Part shown: positions 18,000 to 30,856 of the stretch, in pieces | Numbering within the stretch: the stretch's first letter is position 1 | How the letters are laid out: every line of letters starts with the position of its first letter | Source: Nocardioides solisilvae | Lineage (GTDB): Bacteria; Actinomycetota; Actinomycetes; Propionibacteriales; Nocardioidaceae | NCBI RefSeq assembly: GCF_003194625.1 | Contig: NZ_QHKX01000001.1 | Location: 682,001-746,000, forward strand | Direction of reading: 5' to 3' | DNA: 64,000 bases | Program-made: the position numbers and the translations under genes | Notes under the pieces: model-generated | Databases searched by the model: none | Seen by the model: the letters and a program-made list of their open reading frames with translations, nothing else | Told to the model about the DNA's origin: nothing

Positions 18000-18974
18000 A
18001 TGGAGATCGGGCTCGTCGGCCTCGGAAAGATGGGCGGCAACATGCGCGAGCGGTTGCGCCGCGGCGGCCACACGGTCGTCGGCTACGACCGCAACCCCGA
18101 GGTGAGCGACGTCGACTCGCTCGAGGCGTTGGTCGGGCAGCTGTCCGCGCCGCGCGTCGTCTGGGTGATGGTGCCCGCGGGCGGCCCCACCCACGAGACG
18201 GTCACCGCGCTGGGCGAGCTGCTGTCGGAGGGCGACGTGGTGGTCGACGGCGGCAACTCGCGCTGGACCGACGACGTCGCCCACGCCGAGCAGCTGTCCG
18301 GCCGGGGGATCGGCTACGTCGACTGCGGCGTCTCGGGCGGGGTCTGGGGCCTCGAGAACGGCTACGCCCTCATGTACGGCGGCTCCGCCGACGACGTCGC
18401 GAAGGTGCAGCCGGCGTTCGACACCCTCAAGCCCGAGGGCGACTTCGGCGCCGTGCACGCCGGCAAGGTGGGCGCGGGCCACTTCTCCAAGATGGTCCAC
18501 AACGGCATCGAGTACGCGATCATGCAGAGCTACGCCGAGGGCTGGGAGCTGCTCGAGGCGGTCGACGTCGTCGACAACACCACCGAGGTCCTGCGCTCGT
18601 GGCGCGAGGGCACCGTGATCCGCTCCTGGCTGCTCGACCTGCTGGTCGCCGCGCTCGACGACGAGCCCGGGCTGGCCGGGATCCAGGGCTACGCCGAGGA
18701 CTCCGGCGAGGGCCGCTGGACCGTCGAGGCGGCCATCGAGAACGCCGTCGCGGTCCCGGCGATCACGGCCGCGCTCTTCGCGCGCTTCGTCTCCCGACAG
18801 GACGACAGCCCGGCGATGAAGGCGATCGCCGCGATGCGCAACCAGTTCGGCGGCCACGCCATGCGCACCCCCGCTCCCGAGGGTGGGGACGCCGCGGGCG
18901 AGACCGGTCCCGACGAGGCGCCCGCCGCGGAGCGGGCCGGAGCGGGCACCGAGGCCGAGCCCGGTGAGAGCTAG
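18000..18974 (+). CDS. gnd: 6-phosphogluconate dehydrogenase, decarboxylating, short form (GndA/YqeC type)
   Basis: 324 residues. It oxidises and decarboxylates 6-phosphogluconate to ribulose 5-phosphate. Seen are the dinucleotide fold [21 protein letters not shown], the substrate signature [17 protein letters not shown] and the catalytic [14 protein letters not shown]. The short length matches the roughly 300-residue class found between dnaN and recF in actinobacteria. The last 35 residues are an Ala/Glu/Gly-rich extension. ATG with AGGAGG 6 nt upstream. Confidence 0.94.
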   Translation: MEIGLVGLGKMGGNMRERLRRGGHTVVGYDRNPEVSDVDSLEALVGQLSAPRVVWVMVPAGGPTHETVTALGELLSEGDVVVDGGNSRWTDDVAHAEQLSGRGIGYVDCGVSGGVWGLENGYALMYGGSADDVAKVQPAFDTLKPEGDFGAVHAGKVGAGHFSKMVHNGIEYAIMQSYAEGWELLEAVDVVDNTTEVLRSWREGTVIRSWLLDLLVAALDDEPGLAGIQGYAEDSGEGRWTVEAAIENAVAVPAITAALFARFVSRQDDSPAMKAIAAMRNQFGGHAMRTPAPEGGDAAGETGPDEAPAAERAGAGTEAEPGES

Positions 18975-18981
18975 CCGCACC

Positions 18982-20145
18982 GTGCACGTCTCCCACCTCC
19001 TGCTCCACGACTTCCGGTCCTACGCCGACGTCGACGTCGAGCTGGACCCGGGCGCCATGGCGTTCATCGGTCGCAACGGGCAGGGCAAGACCAACCTGGT
19101 CGAGGCGATCGACTACCTCTCCCGCCTCGGCTCGCACCGGGTCGCGACCGACGCACCCCTGGTCCGCGCCGGCGCCGACCAGGCGCTGGTCCGGGCGGTG
19201 GTCGTCAAGGAGGGGCGGCCGGCGACGCTGGAGGTCGAGCTCAACCCGGGCCGCTCCAACCGGGCCCGGATCAACCGCTCCCCCCTCCCCCGGCCGCGCG
19301 AGATCCTCGGCCTGGTCCGCACGGTCGTCTTCTCCCCCGAGGACCTCACCCTGGTGAAGGGCGACCCGGGCGACCGGCGCCGCTTCATCGACGACCTGCT
19401 CGTGCTCCGCACCCCCCGGCTGGCGGGCGCGCGCGCCGACTACGACCGGATCCTGCGGCAGCGCAACTCCCTGCTCAAGACCGCGGGTGCCGCGCGCCGC
19501 GGCGGCTCGTCGCAGGAGGCGGCCCTCTCCACGCTCTCGGTCTGGGACTCCCACCTGGCGCGGGTCGGGGCCGAGCTGCTCGCCCAGCGGCTGGCCTTGG
19601 TCGAGGCGCTGCGCCCGTACGTCGCCAAGGCCTACGAGGCGGTCGCCCGCGGGGCCTCGCGCGACGACGCCGAGGTCGAGTACAGGTGCTCCTTCGAGCT
19701 GGAGCCGGAGCCGGAGGGGACGGGCACGCCGGGGTCGGAGACCCTGGAGCGGCAGCTGCTCGCCGAGCTGGAGCGGCGTCGCCGCGACGAGCTGGAGCGC
19801 GGCGTCTCGCTGGTGGGGCCGCACCGCGACGACCTCGTGCTGGTCCTGGGCAACGGCGAGGTCCGGCTCCCCGTCAAGGGCTACGCCTCGCACGGGGAGT
19901 CCTGGTCCTTCGCGCTGGCGCTCAAGCTCGCCTCGTTCGACCTGCTCCGCAGCGAGGGGGACGACCCGATCCTCATCCTCGACGACGTCTTCGCCGAGCT
20001 CGACACCGGCCGCCGCGAGCAGCTGGCCGCCCTGGTCGCGGGGGCCGAGCAGGTGCTGGTCACCGCGGCGGTCGCCGAGGACGTCCCGGCCGCGCTGGCC
20101 GGTGGGCGCTTCCACGTCGCCGACGGGCAGGTGCGCCGTGCCTGA
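18982..20145 (+). CDS. recF: DNA replication and repair protein RecF
   Basis: 387-residue SMC-like ATPase that loads RecA at gaps. Walker A is [18 protein letters not shown] (about 30-47), the signature region is [16 protein letters not shown] and Walker B is [15 protein letters not shown]. The GTG at 18982 is chosen because [14 protein letters not shown] matches the family N-terminus; an alternative GTG at 18964 would overlap gnd. The C-terminus overlaps the dciA start by 8 bp. Confidence 0.95.
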   Translation: MHVSHLLLHDFRSYADVDVELDPGAMAFIGRNGQGKTNLVEAIDYLSRLGSHRVATDAPLVRAGADQALVRAVVVKEGRPATLEVELNPGRSNRARINRSPLPRPREILGLVRTVVFSPEDLTLVKGDPGDRRRFIDDLLVLRTPRLAGARADYDRILRQRNSLLKTAGAARRGGSSQEAALSTLSVWDSHLARVGAELLAQRLALVEALRPYVAKAYEAVARGASRDDAEVEYRCSFELEPEPEGTGTPGSETLERQLLAELERRRRDELERGVSLVGPHRDDLVLVLGNGEVRLPVKGYASHGESWSFALALKLASFDLLRSEGDDPILILDDVFAELDTGRREQLAALVAGAEQVLVTAAVAEDVPAALAGGRFHVADGQVRRA

Positions 20146-20737
20146 CGGGAGCGACCCGCAGGAGCGGCAGCCGGGGTCCGAGCCCGACCGGTCCGGCGGG
20201 CTGCTGCCCGAGCCCGAGCCGCGCCGGGACGAGGGCCTCGACCTGGCCCGCGCCCAGGCCCGCGCGGCGGCCCGCTCGCCGGGCGCTCCCCCGGCGAAGC
20301 GACGGCGTACCGGCGCGGGCCCCGGTCCGGCCGCCCCGCGCTCGCGCGGCCGCAGCGGCGCCTCGGGCGCCCACCCCGACGACCGCGACCCGCAGCTGCT
20401 CGGGAGCGCGCTGGAGCGGCTCGTGCGCAACCGGGCGTGGGAGACCGACCTGCAGGTGCAGGGGGTCTTCGCCCGGTGGTCCGAGCTGGTCGGCGCCGAG
20501 GTCGGCGCACACTGCACCCCCGAGACGCTGGTCGACGGCAAGCTCGTGGTGCGCACCGACTCCACCGCCTGGGCGACGCAGCTGCGGATGCTCGCGCCGC
20601 AGGTGGTCCGCCGGCTCAACGAGGAGCTCGGCCACGGGACGGTCGTCCTCATCGAGGTCCTGGGCCCCCACCTGCCGTCGTGGAAGAAGGGCCCGCGCTC
20701 GACGCGCGGCCGCGGACCGCGGGACACCTATGGCTGA
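20138..20737 (+). CDS. dciA: DUF721 family protein DciA, replicative-helicase partner
   Basis: 199 residues. The DUF721/KH-like domain lies in the C-terminal half (about 95-190: [50 protein letters not shown]). The N-terminal half is charged and probably disordered, with Arg/Ala-rich stretches. DciA proteins interact with DnaB and promote its loading where DnaC/DnaI are absent, and the gene lies next to recF in actinobacteria, as here. It overlaps recF and the next gene by 8 bp each. Confidence 0.88.
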   Translation: MPDGSDPQERQPGSEPDRSGGLLPEPEPRRDEGLDLARAQARAAARSPGAPPAKRRRTGAGPGPAAPRSRGRSGASGAHPDDRDPQLLGSALERLVRNRAWETDLQVQGVFARWSELVGAEVGAHCTPETLVDGKLVVRTDSTAWATQLRMLAPQVVRRLNEELGHGTVVLIEVLGPHLPSWKKGPRSTRGRGPRDTYG

Positions 20738-21272
20738 GCGGCCGACGGGACGGCGACCGGGCCCGGACGACGGGTGGCGCGGCCCCACCCGCCTCGCGGC
20801 GTTGCAGGGGACGCTCTGCGCCCTCATGCACCTCGTGGTGCTGGCGCAGTGGTGGGTCCAGTGGTCGTTGCGCGACGACGTGGCCCGGTACGCCGTCGAG
20901 CCGGTGCCGCCGTCGGGCTCGGCGTGGCTGCTGGTCGGGGCGACGGGCTCGGCGCTGGGGGTCGTCGGTTCGCTCGCCCTCGCGGCCTGGGGAGCTGCGG
21001 GCCTGGTGCACCGACGCAAGCCGGCACGGCGGGGTCTGGTCGTCGCCCTGGTCGGGGCGACGGCGGCGCTGGGGCTGGGGGTGACGGTGCCCGTCGCGGG
21101 GGCGTTCGGTGCCTCGCTCGGCGACCGGACGCTCCTGGTGCTGGTCTGGTCCGGCGTCCTCGTGTTCTTCTCGCTGGTGCTGCTGCTGTGGACCGCCGCG
21201 GTGTGGCTCTGGAAGCCAGCCCAGCCGATCGGGGAGGCGCATGGACGTATGGGGAGTCGTCCGACCCCCTGA
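20730..21272 (+). CDS. Hypothetical membrane protein, four predicted helices
   Basis: 180 residues of no recognised family. Hydrophobic segments lie at about 26-46, 64-88, 104-128 and 136-162; the loops include WWVQWSLRDDVARYAVE and an Arg/Lys-rich turn, and the termini would be cytoplasmic. The ATG is inside the dciA stop region (8-bp overlap), so it belongs to the dnaN-gnd-recF-dciA series. A small membrane protein between the DUF721 gene and gyrB is common in related genomes. Function unknown. Confidence 0.7.
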   Translation: MAERPTGRRPGPDDGWRGPTRLAALQGTLCALMHLVVLAQWWVQWSLRDDVARYAVEPVPPSGSAWLLVGATGSALGVVGSLALAAWGAAGLVHRRKPARRGLVVALVGATAALGLGVTVPVAGAFGASLGDRTLLVLVWSGVLVFFSLVLLLWTAAVWLWKPAQPIGEAHGRMGSRPTP

Positions 21273-21326
21273 TCGGCCCTGCGAAACGCCTTGGAACGCC
21301 GCCTAGAGGCACATTTCCGTGCGGGT

Positions 21327-21365
21327 AGCCCCCCGTCGCCCACGCGATGCGTGGTTTCGGGGGCT
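21327..21365. terminator. Nested hairpin upstream of gyrB (terminator or attenuator)
   Basis: AGCCCCC (21327-21333) can pair with GGGGGCT (21359-21365), enclosing a perfect 6-bp hairpin CCACGC-GAT-GCGTGG (21340-21354). There is no T run, so it may be a Rho-dependent end of the recF series or part of gyrB leader control. A TAAACT -10-like hexamer follows at 21374-21379. Confidence 0.45.
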
Positions 21366-21486
21366 CCAGACGCTAAACTGACGTCCGGGTCGCCGGCTCG
21401 TCCGCCAGTGACCCGCTGCATGTCGAGCCGCATGACGAGCAGCCTGTCGAGCAGCCCCTCGAGGGCGAGTGGAAGAAGGCCCCTGC

Positions 21487-23580
21487 GTGAGCGCTGAGTC
21501 CCCAGCCGAAGACCTGAACACCGGCCTCTCGGGCACCGCCAGCAACGGTGACTACGACGCCTCCGCGATCCAGGTCCTCGAGGGCCTCGAGGCGGTCCGC
21601 AAGCGCCCCGGCATGTACATCGGCTCCACCGGCGAGCGGGGCCTGCACCACCTCATCTGGGAGGTCGTCGACAACTCGGTCGACGAGGCGCTCGCCGGCC
21701 ACTGCGACCGGATCGTCCTCACCCTCCAGGCCGACGGCGGGATCCGCGTCGAGGACAACGGCCGAGGCATCCCCACCGACATCCACCCCACCGAGGGGAT
21801 CCCGGCGCTCACGATGGCGCTGACGATGCTGCACGCGGGCGGCAAGTTCGGCGGCGGCGGCTACAAGGTCTCCGGCGGTCTGCACGGCGTGGGCATCTCG
21901 GTGGTCAACGCGCTGTCGACCCGGGTGGTCGCCGAGGTGAAGAACCGCGGTCACCTGTGGCGCCAGTCCTTCCACATCGGCGTCCCCGAGGGCGACCTCG
22001 AGCAGGTCCGGCCGATGGAGGACGGCGAGCGGACCGGCACGACGATCACCTACTGGGCCAACGACGATATCTTCGAGACGGTCGACTACGACCTCGAGAC
22101 CATCACCACGCGGCTGCGCGAGATGGCCTTCCTCAACAAGGGACTCGAGATCGTCGTGCGTGACGAGCGCCCGTCGGCCGAGCAGGTGGCGGACGCCGTC
22201 GAGGACGAGACCGTCTCCGACGACGTCGAACAGGGTGCCGACGCGCTGCGCCGCGCCGAGGGCGGCGGGGTCGAGCAGGTCTTCAAGTTCGACCGCGGCA
22301 TCGTCGACTACGTCGAGCACCTCAACCGCCGCAAGGACAAGGCCAACGCGTCGGTCATCTCCTTCGAGGCCGAGACCCCGGCCGGCGCCCAGAGCCACAT
22401 GAGCCTCGAGGTGGCGATGCAGTGGAACGCCTCCTTCACGGAGTCGGTCCACACCTTCGCCAACAACATCAACACCCACGAGGGCGGCACCCACGAGGAG
22501 GGCTTCCGCGCGGCGCTCACCACCCTGGTCAACAACTGGGGCGAGGAGTGGGGCCTGGTCAAGAAGAAGGAGGACCGGGTCTCGGGCGACGACATCCGCG
22601 AGGGCCTGACCGCCATCATCTCGATCAAGCTCGGCGAGCCGCAGTTCGAGGGCCAGACCAAGACCAAGCTCGGCAACACCGAGGCCAAGGGGTTCACCCA
22701 GCGGGTGGTCAACGACCAGCTGGGCGCCTGGCTGGAGCAGAACCCGGCCGAGGGCAAGGAGATCATCCGCAAGGCCCAGGCCGCGGCGTCCGCCCGGATG
22801 GCCGCGCGGAAGGCGCGCGACCTGGCCCGCAACCGCAAGGGTCTGCTCGGCGGCGGCGGCCTTCCCGGCAAGCTGGCCGACTGCCAGTCGACGAGCCCGA
22901 GCGAGTGCGAGGTCTTCATCGTCGAGGGAGACTCCGCCGGCGGCTCGGCCAAGCAGGGCCGGGACCCGCGGATCCAGGCGATCCTCCCGATCCGCGGCAA
23001 GATCCTCAACGTCGAGAAGGCGCGGATCGACAAGGTCCTGGGCAACCAGGAGGTGCAGGCGATCATCTCGGCGCTCGGCACGGGCATCCACGAGGAGTTC
23101 GACCTCGACAAGCTGCGCTACCACAAGGTCGTGCTGATGGCCGACGCCGACGTCGACGGCCACCACATCAACACGCTCCTGCTCACGCTCCTCTTCCGGT
23201 TCATGAAGCCCCTGATCGAGCACGGCTACGTCTACATGGCGCAGCCGCCGCTCTACCGGCTCCGGTGGAACAAGCCCCACGAGCACGAGTTCGTCTACTC
23301 CGACCACGAGCGCGACACCCTCATGCGCGACGGCCTCGAGCAGGGCAAGAAGCTGCCCAAGGAGAACCCGGTGCAGCGCTACAAGGGTCTCGGCGAGATG
23401 AACGCCGACGAGCTGTGGGAGACCACGATGGACCCGGAGCACCGGATCCTGCTCCAGGTGACCCTGGACGACGCCGCGCAGGCCGACGAGGTCTTCTCGA
23501 TCCTCATGGGTGAGGACGTCGAGCAGCGCCGCTCCTTCATCCAGCGCAACGCCAAGGACGTCCGATTCCTCGATATCTAG
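21487..23580 (+). CDS. gyrB: DNA gyrase subunit B
   Basis: 697 residues; the ATPase subunit of the enzyme that introduces negative supercoils. GHKL motifs: [27 protein letters not shown] and [14 protein letters not shown]. The Toprim region has [15 protein letters not shown] and [15 protein letters not shown]; the C-terminus ends [12 protein letters not shown]. The GTG at 21487 with GAAGAAGG upstream is preferred over a GTG at 21469 that would remove this ribosome-binding site. Confidence 0.97.
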   Translation: MSAESPAEDLNTGLSGTASNGDYDASAIQVLEGLEAVRKRPGMYIGSTGERGLHHLIWEVVDNSVDEALAGHCDRIVLTLQADGGIRVEDNGRGIPTDIHPTEGIPALTMALTMLHAGGKFGGGGYKVSGGLHGVGISVVNALSTRVVAEVKNRGHLWRQSFHIGVPEGDLEQVRPMEDGERTGTTITYWANDDIFETVDYDLETITTRLREMAFLNKGLEIVVRDERPSAEQVADAVEDETVSDDVEQGADALRRAEGGGVEQVFKFDRGIVDYVEHLNRRKDKANASVISFEAETPAGAQSHMSLEVAMQWNASFTESVHTFANNINTHEGGTHEEGFRAALTTLVNNWGEEWGLVKKKEDRVSGDDIREGLTAIISIKLGEPQFEGQTKTKLGNTEAKGFTQRVVNDQLGAWLEQNPAEGKEIIRKAQAAASARMAARKARDLARNRKGLLGGGGLPGKLADCQSTSPSECEVFIVEGDSAGGSAKQGRDPRIQAILPIRGKILNVEKARIDKVLGNQEVQAIISALGTGIHEEFDLDKLRYHKVVLMADADVDGHHINTLLLTLLFRFMKPLIEHGYVYMAQPPLYRLRWNKPHEHEFVYSDHERDTLMRDGLEQGKKLPKENPVQRYKGLGEMNADELWETTMDPEHRILLQVTLDDAAQADEVFSILMGEDVEQRRSFIQRNAKDVRFLDI

Positions 23581-23637
23581 CGATCTAGCACGATCCCTAG
23601 ACTCGAGTAGACACGACCAGAGACAGGTGCAGCAGAC

Positions 23638-26381
<2,744 letters not shown>

Positions 26382-26382
<1 letters not shown>

Positions 26383-26909
26383 TGGCCGAGAGCGCCAGCC
26401 CGCGCAACCGTGGACCGGAGGACACGGTCGTGCGCACGGCGCTGCCCGGACGCATCGGCGCCACGCTGAGCAAGGCCGCCGAGCAGCACCGGGACACGGC
26501 GGCCATGAAGCCGACCACCGCGGGCAAGAAGCAGCCGCGCCGCGCCCGGCTGCGACTCACCCGGCTGGACCCGTGGTCGGTGATGAAGACGTCGTTCCTG
26601 CTGTCGGTGGCCTTCGGCATCGTCACCTTCGTGGCGGTCTTCATCATCTGGTCCGTGCTCGGTGCGGCCGGGGTGTGGGAGTCGATCAACGAGACCGTGG
26701 CGAGCGTCGCGGACCCCAAGGACTCCCCCAGCGCCTTCGACATCACGGAGTACGTCGGCATGAGCCGCGTCCTGGGCTTCACCGCCCTCGTCGCGGTGGT
26801 CGACGTGATCCTGCTGACCGCGATCGCGACCCTGGGCGCCTTCCTCTACAACATGGCGGCGGCCCTGCTGGGCGGCGTCGAGGTCACGCTCGCCGAGGAC
26901 CGCAACTGA
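26382..26909 (+). CDS. DUF3566 domain membrane protein
   Basis: 175 residues. An Arg/Lys-rich N-terminus is followed by the DUF3566 region RLTRLDPWSVMKTSFLLSVA and two transmembrane helices (about 68-92 and 128-158). The family is actinobacterial, lies directly after gyrA and has no established function. The ATG overlaps the last base of the gyrA stop, so it is translated with gyrA. Confidence 0.88.
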
Positions 26910-26944
26910 GCACTGCCTCGCGGGGCTCGACGGGCCGGGGCGTT

Positions 26945-26974
26945 TTGTCCCTGCCCGAGCCCATCAGGTAGTCT
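26945..26974 (+). promoter_or_regulatory. Probable promoter of the tRNA-Ile region
   Basis: TTGTCC (26945-26950), 18 bp, then TAGTCT (26969-26974), resembling the housekeeping -35/-10 pattern and lying 51 bp before tRNA-Ile. Confidence 0.4.
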
Positions 26975-27025
26975 TCCCCGCGGTCACCGCCTCGGTGGTG
27001 ACGTCGTCCGGCCCCGGCCGGAGGA

Positions 27026-27102
27026 GGGCCTATAGCTCAGACGGTTAGAGCGCTTCCCTGATAAGGAAGAGGTCACAGGTTCAAGTCCTGTTAGGCCCAC
27101 CA
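27026..27102 (+). tRNA. tRNA-Ile (anticodon GAT)
   Basis: Complete cloverleaf: acceptor GGGCCTA pairs with TAGGCCC, the D-arm contains AGCTCAG, the anticodon loop is CTGATAA with anticodon GAT and the T-loop is TTCAAGT. CCA is encoded. It decodes ATC/ATT. Confidence 0.97.
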
Positions 27103-27167
27103 CCCCCGGTCGGACTCCCCGGCACCCCGCCGCGGAAAGCGGCCCGGTGGAGACGAGGGAGAGATCC

Positions 27168-27308
27168 GTGAAGAAGCTCGTGCTGATCCTGCTGGCCGCC
27201 GGCGGCGCCGTCCTGGCCAAGAAGAAGCTCGACGAGGGCCGCACCGAGCAGGCGCTCTGGGCCGAGGCCACCGACCCGGTCCAGCCCAGCACCCCGCCGC
27301 AGTCCTGA
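27168..27308 (+). CDS. DLW-39 family small protein
   Basis: 46 residues, GTG start with GAGGGAGAG about 8 nt upstream. The N-terminal half is a hydrophobic helix ([13 protein letters not shown]) flanked by lysines, followed by an acidic/amphipathic segment with [12 protein letters not shown], the region that gives the family its name. It is a single-pass small membrane protein typically encoded beside the tRNA-Ile/tRNA-Ala pair downstream of gyrA in actinobacteria. Function unknown. Confidence 0.82.
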   Translation: MKKLVLILLAAGGAVLAKKKLDEGRTEQALWAEATDPVQPSTPPQS

Positions 27309-27356
27309 TCCACCCGGCCGCCCTCCGGCGGTCATCCGCCGCCCGCGGGCGGCTCC

Positions 27357-27432
27357 GGGGCCTTGGCGCAATTGGTAGCGCACCTGCTTTGCAAGCAGGG
27401 GGTTACGGGTTCGAGTCCCGTAGGCTCCACCA
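27357..27432 (+). tRNA. tRNA-Ala (anticodon TGC), integration target of the element
   Basis: Complete cloverleaf with the G3:U70 identity pair (GGGGCCT with AGGCTCC), anticodon loop TTTGCAA and encoded CCA. From the anticodon loop to the 3' end (27388-27432) it is repeated at 52396-52440, so the 3' half of this functional gene is one att copy. Confidence 0.97.
27388..27432 (+). repeat. attL: 45-bp att core within tRNA-Ala
   Basis: Runs from the anticodon loop to the CCA end. It matches 52396-52440 at 43 of 45 positions; the two differences (27406 C, 27420 G) are the two halves of one T-stem base pair. Confidence 0.92.
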
Positions 27433-27435
27433 GCA

Positions 27436-27459
27436 AAACCCCAGGTCAGCCTGGGGTTT
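27436..27459 (+). terminator. Terminator after tRNA-Ala
   Basis: 10-bp stem AAACCCCAGG/CCTGGGGTTT with a TCAG loop, directly after the CCA end. It lies on the element side of attL, so the element supplies the terminator. Confidence 0.8.
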
Positions 27460-27503
27460 CGTTCGTTTATGGGGTGTTCCGGTCGACTTCGAGAGGCGCC
27501 CTT

Positions 27504-27522
27504 TGGGGGACTGGTGGGGGAA
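27504..27522 (+). repeat. Left 19-bp direct repeat (putative integrase arm site)
   Basis: TGGGGGACTGGTGGGGGAA, identical to 52293-52311 and 71 bp from the att core. Its position fits an arm-type integrase or excisionase site. Confidence 0.6.
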
Positions 27523-27566
27523 TCGGCGGCTAGCTTCTCCGCGAACGAGCTGCGAAGCTCGCGCCC

Positions 27567-28100
27567 GTGGACGGGTATCGACGGCACGTGAAGGCCGTGA
27601 TCCCGCCCGAGCACTCACAAGAGGTCGGGGAAGTCGATGCGTTGGCGGAGCGCCTGCGCAGCCACATCCACGCCACGAGTGCGGAGATCGCGGCGATCCA
27701 CGTCCACGGAGCCAAGAGTTTGGCGGTACAGGCCCACTTCGCCAAGCTGCTGCGGCTCGAACTGGGATTCGGCGAGGAGGTGGTGCTCACGCCTCAGAGC
27801 GGTTTCGTGACGCAGGCCCGGCCGGACTTCTTCTTCCGCTTGGGGTTGGGGCGTGGGGTGATCGCCGAGGTTGAGCGCGGCGGCACCACCACCAACAACC
27901 ACGATCTCAAGGACTTGTGGAAGGCGCACCTGTCGCCGGATTCGCATCACCTGTTCCTGATCGTCCCTTGGAACAACTGGAAGGCGGACGGGTCGGCGCG
28001 CGAGCGCCCGTTCCAGGTGGTGGCGCGGCGTATCGGAGCGTTCTTCGGCGACCCACGGCGAGAGATCGATGTCTTGAGCGCCCACATCTTCGCCTACTAG
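27567..28100 (+). CDS. Uncharacterised protein, possible PD-(D/E)XK-fold nuclease
   Basis: Up to 177 residues (GTG at 27567; GTG at 27588 or 27597 also possible). The core reads RPDFFFRLGLGRGVIAEVER followed by GGTTTNNHDLKDLWKAHL: an Asp at the end of one strand and Glu-x-Glu in the next resemble a PD-(D/E)XK active site with Glu in place of Lys. The following helix and the strand HHLFLIVPWNN fit that fold. It is the first gene of the element. No characterised homologue is recognised; it may be a restriction-associated accessory protein. Confidence 0.6.
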   Translation: MDGYRRHVKAVIPPEHSQEVGEVDALAERLRSHIHATSAEIAAIHVHGAKSLAVQAHFAKLLRLELGFGEEVVLTPQSGFVTQARPDFFFRLGLGRGVIAEVERGGTTTNNHDLKDLWKAHLSPDSHHLFLIVPWNNWKADGSARERPFQVVARRIGAFFGDPRREIDVLSAHIFAY

Positions 28101-28246
28101 CTGCGATGGCCCCCGGCGCAGGCGGATCGCCAGACCCGAAAGACCCAAGACTGGGAGCAGTCGAACGAGTGCGGCGCTTCCCCTGACCCCAGAGCTGAGT
28201 GGCATTAACCTGCTGCCTGTCACAACGTGGGGGAAGGGCCAATCGG

Positions 28247-30856
28247 GTGGAACTGAGCGCGCAGGAACGAGCTTTGCTCGAACAACTGGAACTGCTGATC
28301 CGGCAGGGCCGGTCAGAGGCTGACGCCGCTGCAACGCTCGGAGTGATCCTCCCCGGCCAGGACGAGCTGTTGGCTCGGGTCGTGGCGTTCCGTCATGAGA
28401 TCGCCGAACAGCGCCGGACCATGGCTTGGAACAACGCGATCTTTGACCCCGAGGACGACGGTGGCCCCTGGTACGGAGGGCCCTCGTCCATGGACGTGTT
28501 CTGGCCCAAGCTGAAAGCCAACCTCGAAGCGGACCTCTCGTGGGTCGAGGCCGTCCCGAGCCTGGACGAGGCCTCGACCGACATCGTCGGTCTGCTTGCC
28601 GACCCGCACAGCCCGACGATCCGGACGCGAGGACTGGTCCTGGGGTTCGTGCAGTCCGGAAAGACGGCCAACTTCACCGCGACCATCGCGAAGGCCGCCG
28701 ATTCCGGCTACCGACTCTTCATCGTCCTGTCCGGCGTACACAACTCGCTCCGTCGACAGACCCAACTGAGGATCGACGAGCAGCTGGTCGAGGAGTTCCC
28801 GACCCGATGGGTGGGCTTGACGGACGAGCACCGTGACTTCGGCAAGCCGGTCAAGGCGCTTCCACTTCTGTCGTCGCCCGACCTGCGCCTGATCGCCGTC
28901 GTCAAGAAGAACGTCTCCAGGCTCACCAACCTGAGAGATTGGCTCAGGGAGGCGCAGAAGCACGGCGGTCTTGATTCCTGTCCCATCATGATCATCGACG
29001 ACGAGGCCGATCAGGCCAGCCCCAACGCGGCCAAGGACCCTGAGCTGGACCGTACGAAGATCAATCAGCGGATCACCGAGTTGCTCGAGCTGCCGAGAGT
29101 GGCGTACGTGGGGTACACCGCGACCCCCTTCGCGAACGTCTTGGTCAATCCTGCCGATGAGAGCGACATCTACCCGCGATCGTTCATGTATTCGCTGCCG
29201 AAGCCGGCAACGTACTTCGGTTCCAGGGAGCTCTTCGGACAACAGGTCTCCGAGGATGAGGAAGCGGAGGCCGACGCGGCGCACGACATGATCCGCATCG
29301 TGCCGACGACGGAGGCCGATCGGCATGCGACCAAGAGGTTGATCTCAGAGGGCGTCGAGGTCACCCACGAGCTCGGGCAGGCCATCACGTGGTTCGTGCT
29401 CGCCACCTCGGCACGGCGAGTCCGTTCCGGTGTCGCGAAGCACTCGAGCATGCTCGTCCACACCACGATGCGGGTGGCGCCCCAACTCGCCTACATCGAT
29501 CCGATCCGAGCCTTCGTCAAGCAGCTGGGTGCCGATGTCGCCTCCGGCCGTACCGACCTCCTTCGCCTCAAGTGGGAGCAGGAGACCGCGAAGGAGCCGG
29601 CGCACCGGCACGGCCTGACACCGGTGACCTTCGACCAGCTCGAGGAGGAGTTGCTCGCCACGATCGACGACGTGAAAGTCCTGGCGGACAACGGTCTCTC
29701 CACGGACCGCCTCGTGTACAGCGACGAGCCCGCGACAGTGATTGCTGTGGGCGGTAACACACTCTCCCGGGGACTCACTCTCGAAGGCTTGATCTCGTCC
29801 TACTTCCTCCGCAGCTCGAACACCTACGACACCCTTCTCCAGATGGGCCGGTGGTTCGGTTACCGCCCCGGTTACGGGGACCTGCCTCGGATCTGGACCA
29901 CCCAGGATCTCGCCGACGACTTCGAGTTCCTCGCCGATGTCGAGGACTCCCTCCGCGCGGAGATCACGCGCTACCGGACGATGGACGGTGCCACTCCCGC
30001 GAACCTCCCGGTGCGCATCCGCCTGCACCCCAAGATGCAGGCGACCGCGAAGGTCAAGATGAACTTCGCCGTCCAAGGAGAAGCGTCCTTCAGCGCACAG
30101 AGGCCGCAGACGACCTACTTCGCCCACCGCGACCCGAATGTTGTCAGCTCCAACCAGGAGGCGGCGCGATCCCTGGTCACCGACGCCGTCGCCGCGGGCG
30201 TCGTCCCCGACCCCCAGGACAGCCGCACCGTCCTCCGCGATGTCCCTGTCACCCTGGTCCGAGACTTCGTCAACGCCTACAAGTTCCACGACGACAGCGA
30301 GATCACCTCCGAACTGGTCGTCAAGTACATCGACGGACAGCTGAAGCACGGGGCCCTCAAGCACTGGAACGTGGCCGTGATGGGTCTCAAGAACGCCAAC
30401 AACACGCTGCCGCTGGGGCTGAACGCCGGCAGCCCACTGATCAGTCGATCGAAGCTCGCACGATCAAGCACGCAGCGACGCGCGGTCATCGGAACCCTGA
30501 TGTCGAAGCCCGACCGCGTGGCTGACCTCGTCCCGGCGGCGGACGTCCGCCCTGGAACCCCTGACACCGAGCTTCAGCAGATCCGGGATGAAGATGGGCG
30601 CGGCCTGCTGGTGCTGTACCCGATCGACAAGGACTCCCAGCCGAAGAAGGGCGCAGAGTCCAACCGTCAGCCACTCGAGGCAATCGATCACCTCATCGGA
30701 GTCGCCCTGTGTTTCCCAACGGCGAAACCGGGCACCGAGCCCACCAGCACCATCCAAGTCGCACTGCCAGAACTATCCGATAGCGAAGTCGACGGGGTCG
30801 ACGGGTACCAAGACACCGAAGGTTCGCAGGACGAGGTGAATCTCGGTGACCGATAG
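28247..30856 (+). CDS. Z1-domain P-loop ATPase of a Mza/paraMORC-type defence system
   Basis: 869 residues. The Z1 family is a helicase-like ATPase group found with GHKL ATPases in restriction-type operons. Motifs seen: Walker A GFVQSGKT (133-140), DDEAD (251-255), GYTATPFANVLVNP and the diagnostic GGNTLSRGLTLEGLI plus QMGRWFGYRPGYGD (about 505-545). The GTG at 28247 is preceded by GGGAAGG; the longer frame upstream lacks a ribosome-binding site. It overlaps the DUF4420 gene by 11 bp. Role inferred: nucleic-acid translocation or remodelling during phage sensing or restriction. Confidence 0.88.
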   Translation: MELSAQERALLEQLELLIRQGRSEADAAATLGVILPGQDELLARVVAFRHEIAEQRRTMAWNNAIFDPEDDGGPWYGGPSSMDVFWPKLKANLEADLSWVEAVPSLDEASTDIVGLLADPHSPTIRTRGLVLGFVQSGKTANFTATIAKAADSGYRLFIVLSGVHNSLRRQTQLRIDEQLVEEFPTRWVGLTDEHRDFGKPVKALPLLSSPDLRLIAVVKKNVSRLTNLRDWLREAQKHGGLDSCPIMIIDDEADQASPNAAKDPELDRTKINQRITELLELPRVAYVGYTATPFANVLVNPADESDIYPRSFMYSLPKPATYFGSRELFGQQVSEDEEAEADAAHDMIRIVPTTEADRHATKRLISEGVEVTHELGQAITWFVLATSARRVRSGVAKHSSMLVHTTMRVAPQLAYIDPIRAFVKQLGADVASGRTDLLRLKWEQETAKEPAHRHGLTPVTFDQLEEELLATIDDVKVLADNGLSTDRLVYSDEPATVIAVGGNTLSRGLTLEGLISSYFLRSSNTYDTLLQMGRWFGYRPGYGDLPRIWTTQDLADDFEFLADVEDSLRAEITRYRTMDGATPANLPVRIRLHPKMQATAKVKMNFAVQGEASFSAQRPQTTYFAHRDPNVVSSNQEAARSLVTDAVAAGVVPDPQDSRTVLRDVPVTLVRDFVNAYKFHDDSEITSELVVKYIDGQLKHGALKHWNVAVMGLKNANNTLPLGLNAGSPLISRSKLARSSTQRRAVIGTLMSKPDRVADLVPAADVRPGTPDTELQQIRDEDGRGLLVLYPIDKDSQPKKGAESNRQPLEAIDHLIGVALCFPTAKPGTEPTSTIQVALPELSDSEVDGVDGYQDTEGSQDEVNLGDR

